Part shown: piece after piece, positions 14,029 to 15,304 of the stretch
How the letters are laid out: the number at the start of each line of letters is the position of its first letter
Numbering within the stretch: the stretch's first letter is position 1
DNA from: an uncultured Mailhella sp.
GTDB taxonomy: Bacteria > Desulfobacterota > Desulfovibrionia > Desulfovibrionales > Desulfovibrionaceae
NCBI GenBank assembly: GCA_905192935.1
Contig: CAJJMX010000017.1
Location: 1-15,304, forward strand
Length of the DNA stretch: 15,304 bases
Reading direction: 5' to 3'
Translations under genes and position numbers: made by a program
The notes under the pieces: generated by a model
What the model was told of the DNA's origin: nothing
Database searches by the model: none
The model's input: the letters and a program-made list of their open reading frames with translations, nothing else

Positions 14029-15304
14029 ATGATAAGTTTCTTTCTGTGCCTGGCCCTGCTGATCATCGGTTACTTTACCTACGGCAAGATGGTAGAGAAT
14101 ACCTTTGGTCCTGATGACCGGGAGACCCCTGCCGTGGTCATCAATGACGGCGTTGACTATGTGGTGCTTCCCCAGTGGAAGCTGTTTCTCATTCAGCTTT
14201 TGAATATTGCCGGTCTCGGTCCCATTTTCGGTGCTCTTCAGGGCGCGCTCTGGGGCCCCGTGGTGTTCCTGTGGATCACCTTCGGCACCATCTTTGCCGG
14301 CGGCGTTCACGACTTCTTCTCCGGCATGACGAGTGAGCGCAACAACGGCGCCTCCGTGTCCGAAATCACCGGCATCTATCTCGGTTCCACCATGAAGACC
14401 GTCATGCGCGTCTTCTCCGTGGTGCTGCTCGTCATGGTGGGCACCGTGTTCGCCGTGGGCCCTGCCGGACTCATCGTCAAGCTGTGCAGCGAAGCCGGAG
14501 CTTCCGGCATCCTGCTGAACGCTTCCTTCTGGCTGACGGTCGTGCTGGTGTACTACTTCATCGCGACCTTCATCTCCATCGACAAGATCATCGGCAAGAT
14601 CTATCCCGTCTTCGGCATCTGCCTCATCATCATGGCCGTGGGCGTGGGCGCCGGCATCGTGGTGAATCCCGCCTATCAGATCCCCGAACTCTGGGATCAT
14701 TTCACCAACATGCACCCCAAGGGCACGCCCATCTGGGCCTTCATGTTCATCACCGTGGCCTGCGGCGCCATTTCCGGCTTCCATGCCACGCAGTCGCCTC
14801 TCATGGCCCGTTGCATGAAGAGCGAACATCAGGGCCACTTCGTGTTCTACGGCGCCATGGTGTGTGAAGGCATCATCGCTCTTATCTGGGCCGCCGCCGG
14901 CTGCACCATCTACGAGATCACCGACGGTCAGACCACCGGTCTGCTCGCCAGCCTAGCCGCCGGTCAGTCCGCCGCCATTTATGACGTGTGCAGCAAGACC
15001 ATGGGCGGCATAGGCATCGGCCTTGCCATGGTCGGCGTCATCGCCTGCCCCATCACCTCCGGCGACACGGCCTTCCGTTCCGCCCGTCTGGTGCTGGCCG
15101 ACTGGTTCAAGGTGTCTCAGACGAGCTACAAGAACCGCCTCATCTTCTGCGTGCCGCTGCTCGGTGCAGGCGCTCTCATCAGCCAGCTCGACTACACCAT
15201 CGTGTGGCGCTACTTCAGCTGGACCAACCAGACTCTGGCCATGATCGTGCTGTGGGCCGCCTCCATGTACCTCTTCTATGAGAAGAAGAACTACTGGATC
15301 ACCG
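14029..15304 (+). CDS. cstA: CstA-family carbon starvation / peptide or pyruvate transporter, 3' end missing
   Basis: The frame is open from the ATG at 14029 to the window edge (425 codons), so the C-terminus is missing. It encodes a polytopic inner-membrane protein of the CstA family, which in enteric bacteria take up peptides or pyruvate during carbon limitation. Family marks are the N-terminal hydrophobic segment ending in YFTYGK, PQWKLFLIQLLNIAGLGPIF (48-67), FAGGVHDFFSGM (89-100), the signature GAISGFHATQSPL (246-258), ITSGDTAFRSAR (342-353) and FSWTNQTLA (396-404). The spacing suggests the short form of about 480 residues rather than the 700-residue E. coli CstA. GAGAGG lies eight bases before the ATG, within a leader able to sequester it. 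Confidence 0.93.
   Translation, partial: MISFFLCLALLIIGYFTYGKMVENTFGPDDRETPAVVINDGVDYVVLPQWKLFLIQLLNIAGLGPIFGALQGALWGPVVFLWITFGTIFAGGVHDFFSGMTSERNNGASVSEITGIYLGSTMKTVMRVFSVVLLVMVGTVFAVGPAGLIVKLCSEAGASGILLNASFWLTVVLVYYFIATFISIDKIIGKIYPVFGICLIIMAVGVGAGIVVNPAYQIPELWDHFTNMHPKGTPIWAFMFITVACGAISGFHATQSPLMARCMKSEHQGHFVFYGAMVCEGIIALIWAAAGCTIYEITDGQTTGLLASLAAGQSAAIYDVCSKTMGGIGIGLAMVGVIACPITSGDTAFRSARLVLADWFKVSQTSYKNRLIFCVPLLGAGALISQLDYTIVWRYFSWTNQTLAMIVLWAASMYLFYEKKNYWIT

Noticed and set aside
14011..14838. A 275-codon minus-strand open frame opposite cstA
   Set aside because: His/Asp/Gly-rich antisense product; the plus frame matches CstA throughout.

Overview
The window is about 15.3 kb of moderately high-GC bacterial chromosome. 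It holds ten complete protein genes, a partial gene at each edge and one doubtful small frame. Gene types and codon use (a two-domain PPK2 polyphosphate kinase, TauE/SafE exporter, AbgT/M20 pair, short CstA, radical SAM/SPASM protein, a sigma-54-like promoter) would fit a host-associated Desulfovibrionaceae-type deltaproteobacterium. That assignment is inference; no rRNA or other marker gene is present. No tRNA, CRISPR array, insertion sequence or phage gene was seen.

Left part (1-3.6 kb): the first 88 bases are the N-terminus of a minus-strand FAD-dependent oxidoreductase. Divergent from it is an XRE-type regulator (372-1274) with two exact 8-bp repeats, 20 bp apart, in its upstream region. 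Next, on the minus strand, is a YhhQ-type queuosine-precursor transporter. Its start codon is preceded directly by what reads as a compact preQ1-I riboswitch, an RNA and gene that explain each other. Upstream is a roughly 700-bp stretch without a confident gene, holding a possible degraded or unannotated Cys-rich frame, then a purine-type phosphoribosyltransferase gene.

Middle (3.6-9.2 kb, all minus strand): an M20D amidohydrolase gene followed by an AbgT transporter gene form a likely p-aminobenzoyl-glutamate or dipeptide uptake-and-cleavage unit. They are separated by a perfect 14-bp hairpin and preceded by a good sigma-54 promoter match. Upstream lie a two-domain polyphosphate:AMP phosphotransferase and a TauE/SafE-family membrane exporter.

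Right part (9.3-13.7 kb, plus strand): the most unusual locus. An 891-residue protein carries two related FemAB/GNAT-like acyltransferase domains, one at each end, with a TraB/GumN-type GxxH domain between them. Thirteen bases after it comes a radical SAM/SPASM gene, then a small GNAT acetyltransferase gene and an intrinsic terminator. The substrate is unknown; the layout suggests an uncharacterised modification pathway. The window ends in a short-form CstA carbon-starvation/peptide transporter gene whose leader RNA can form two mutually exclusive structures, one of which hides the ribosome binding site.
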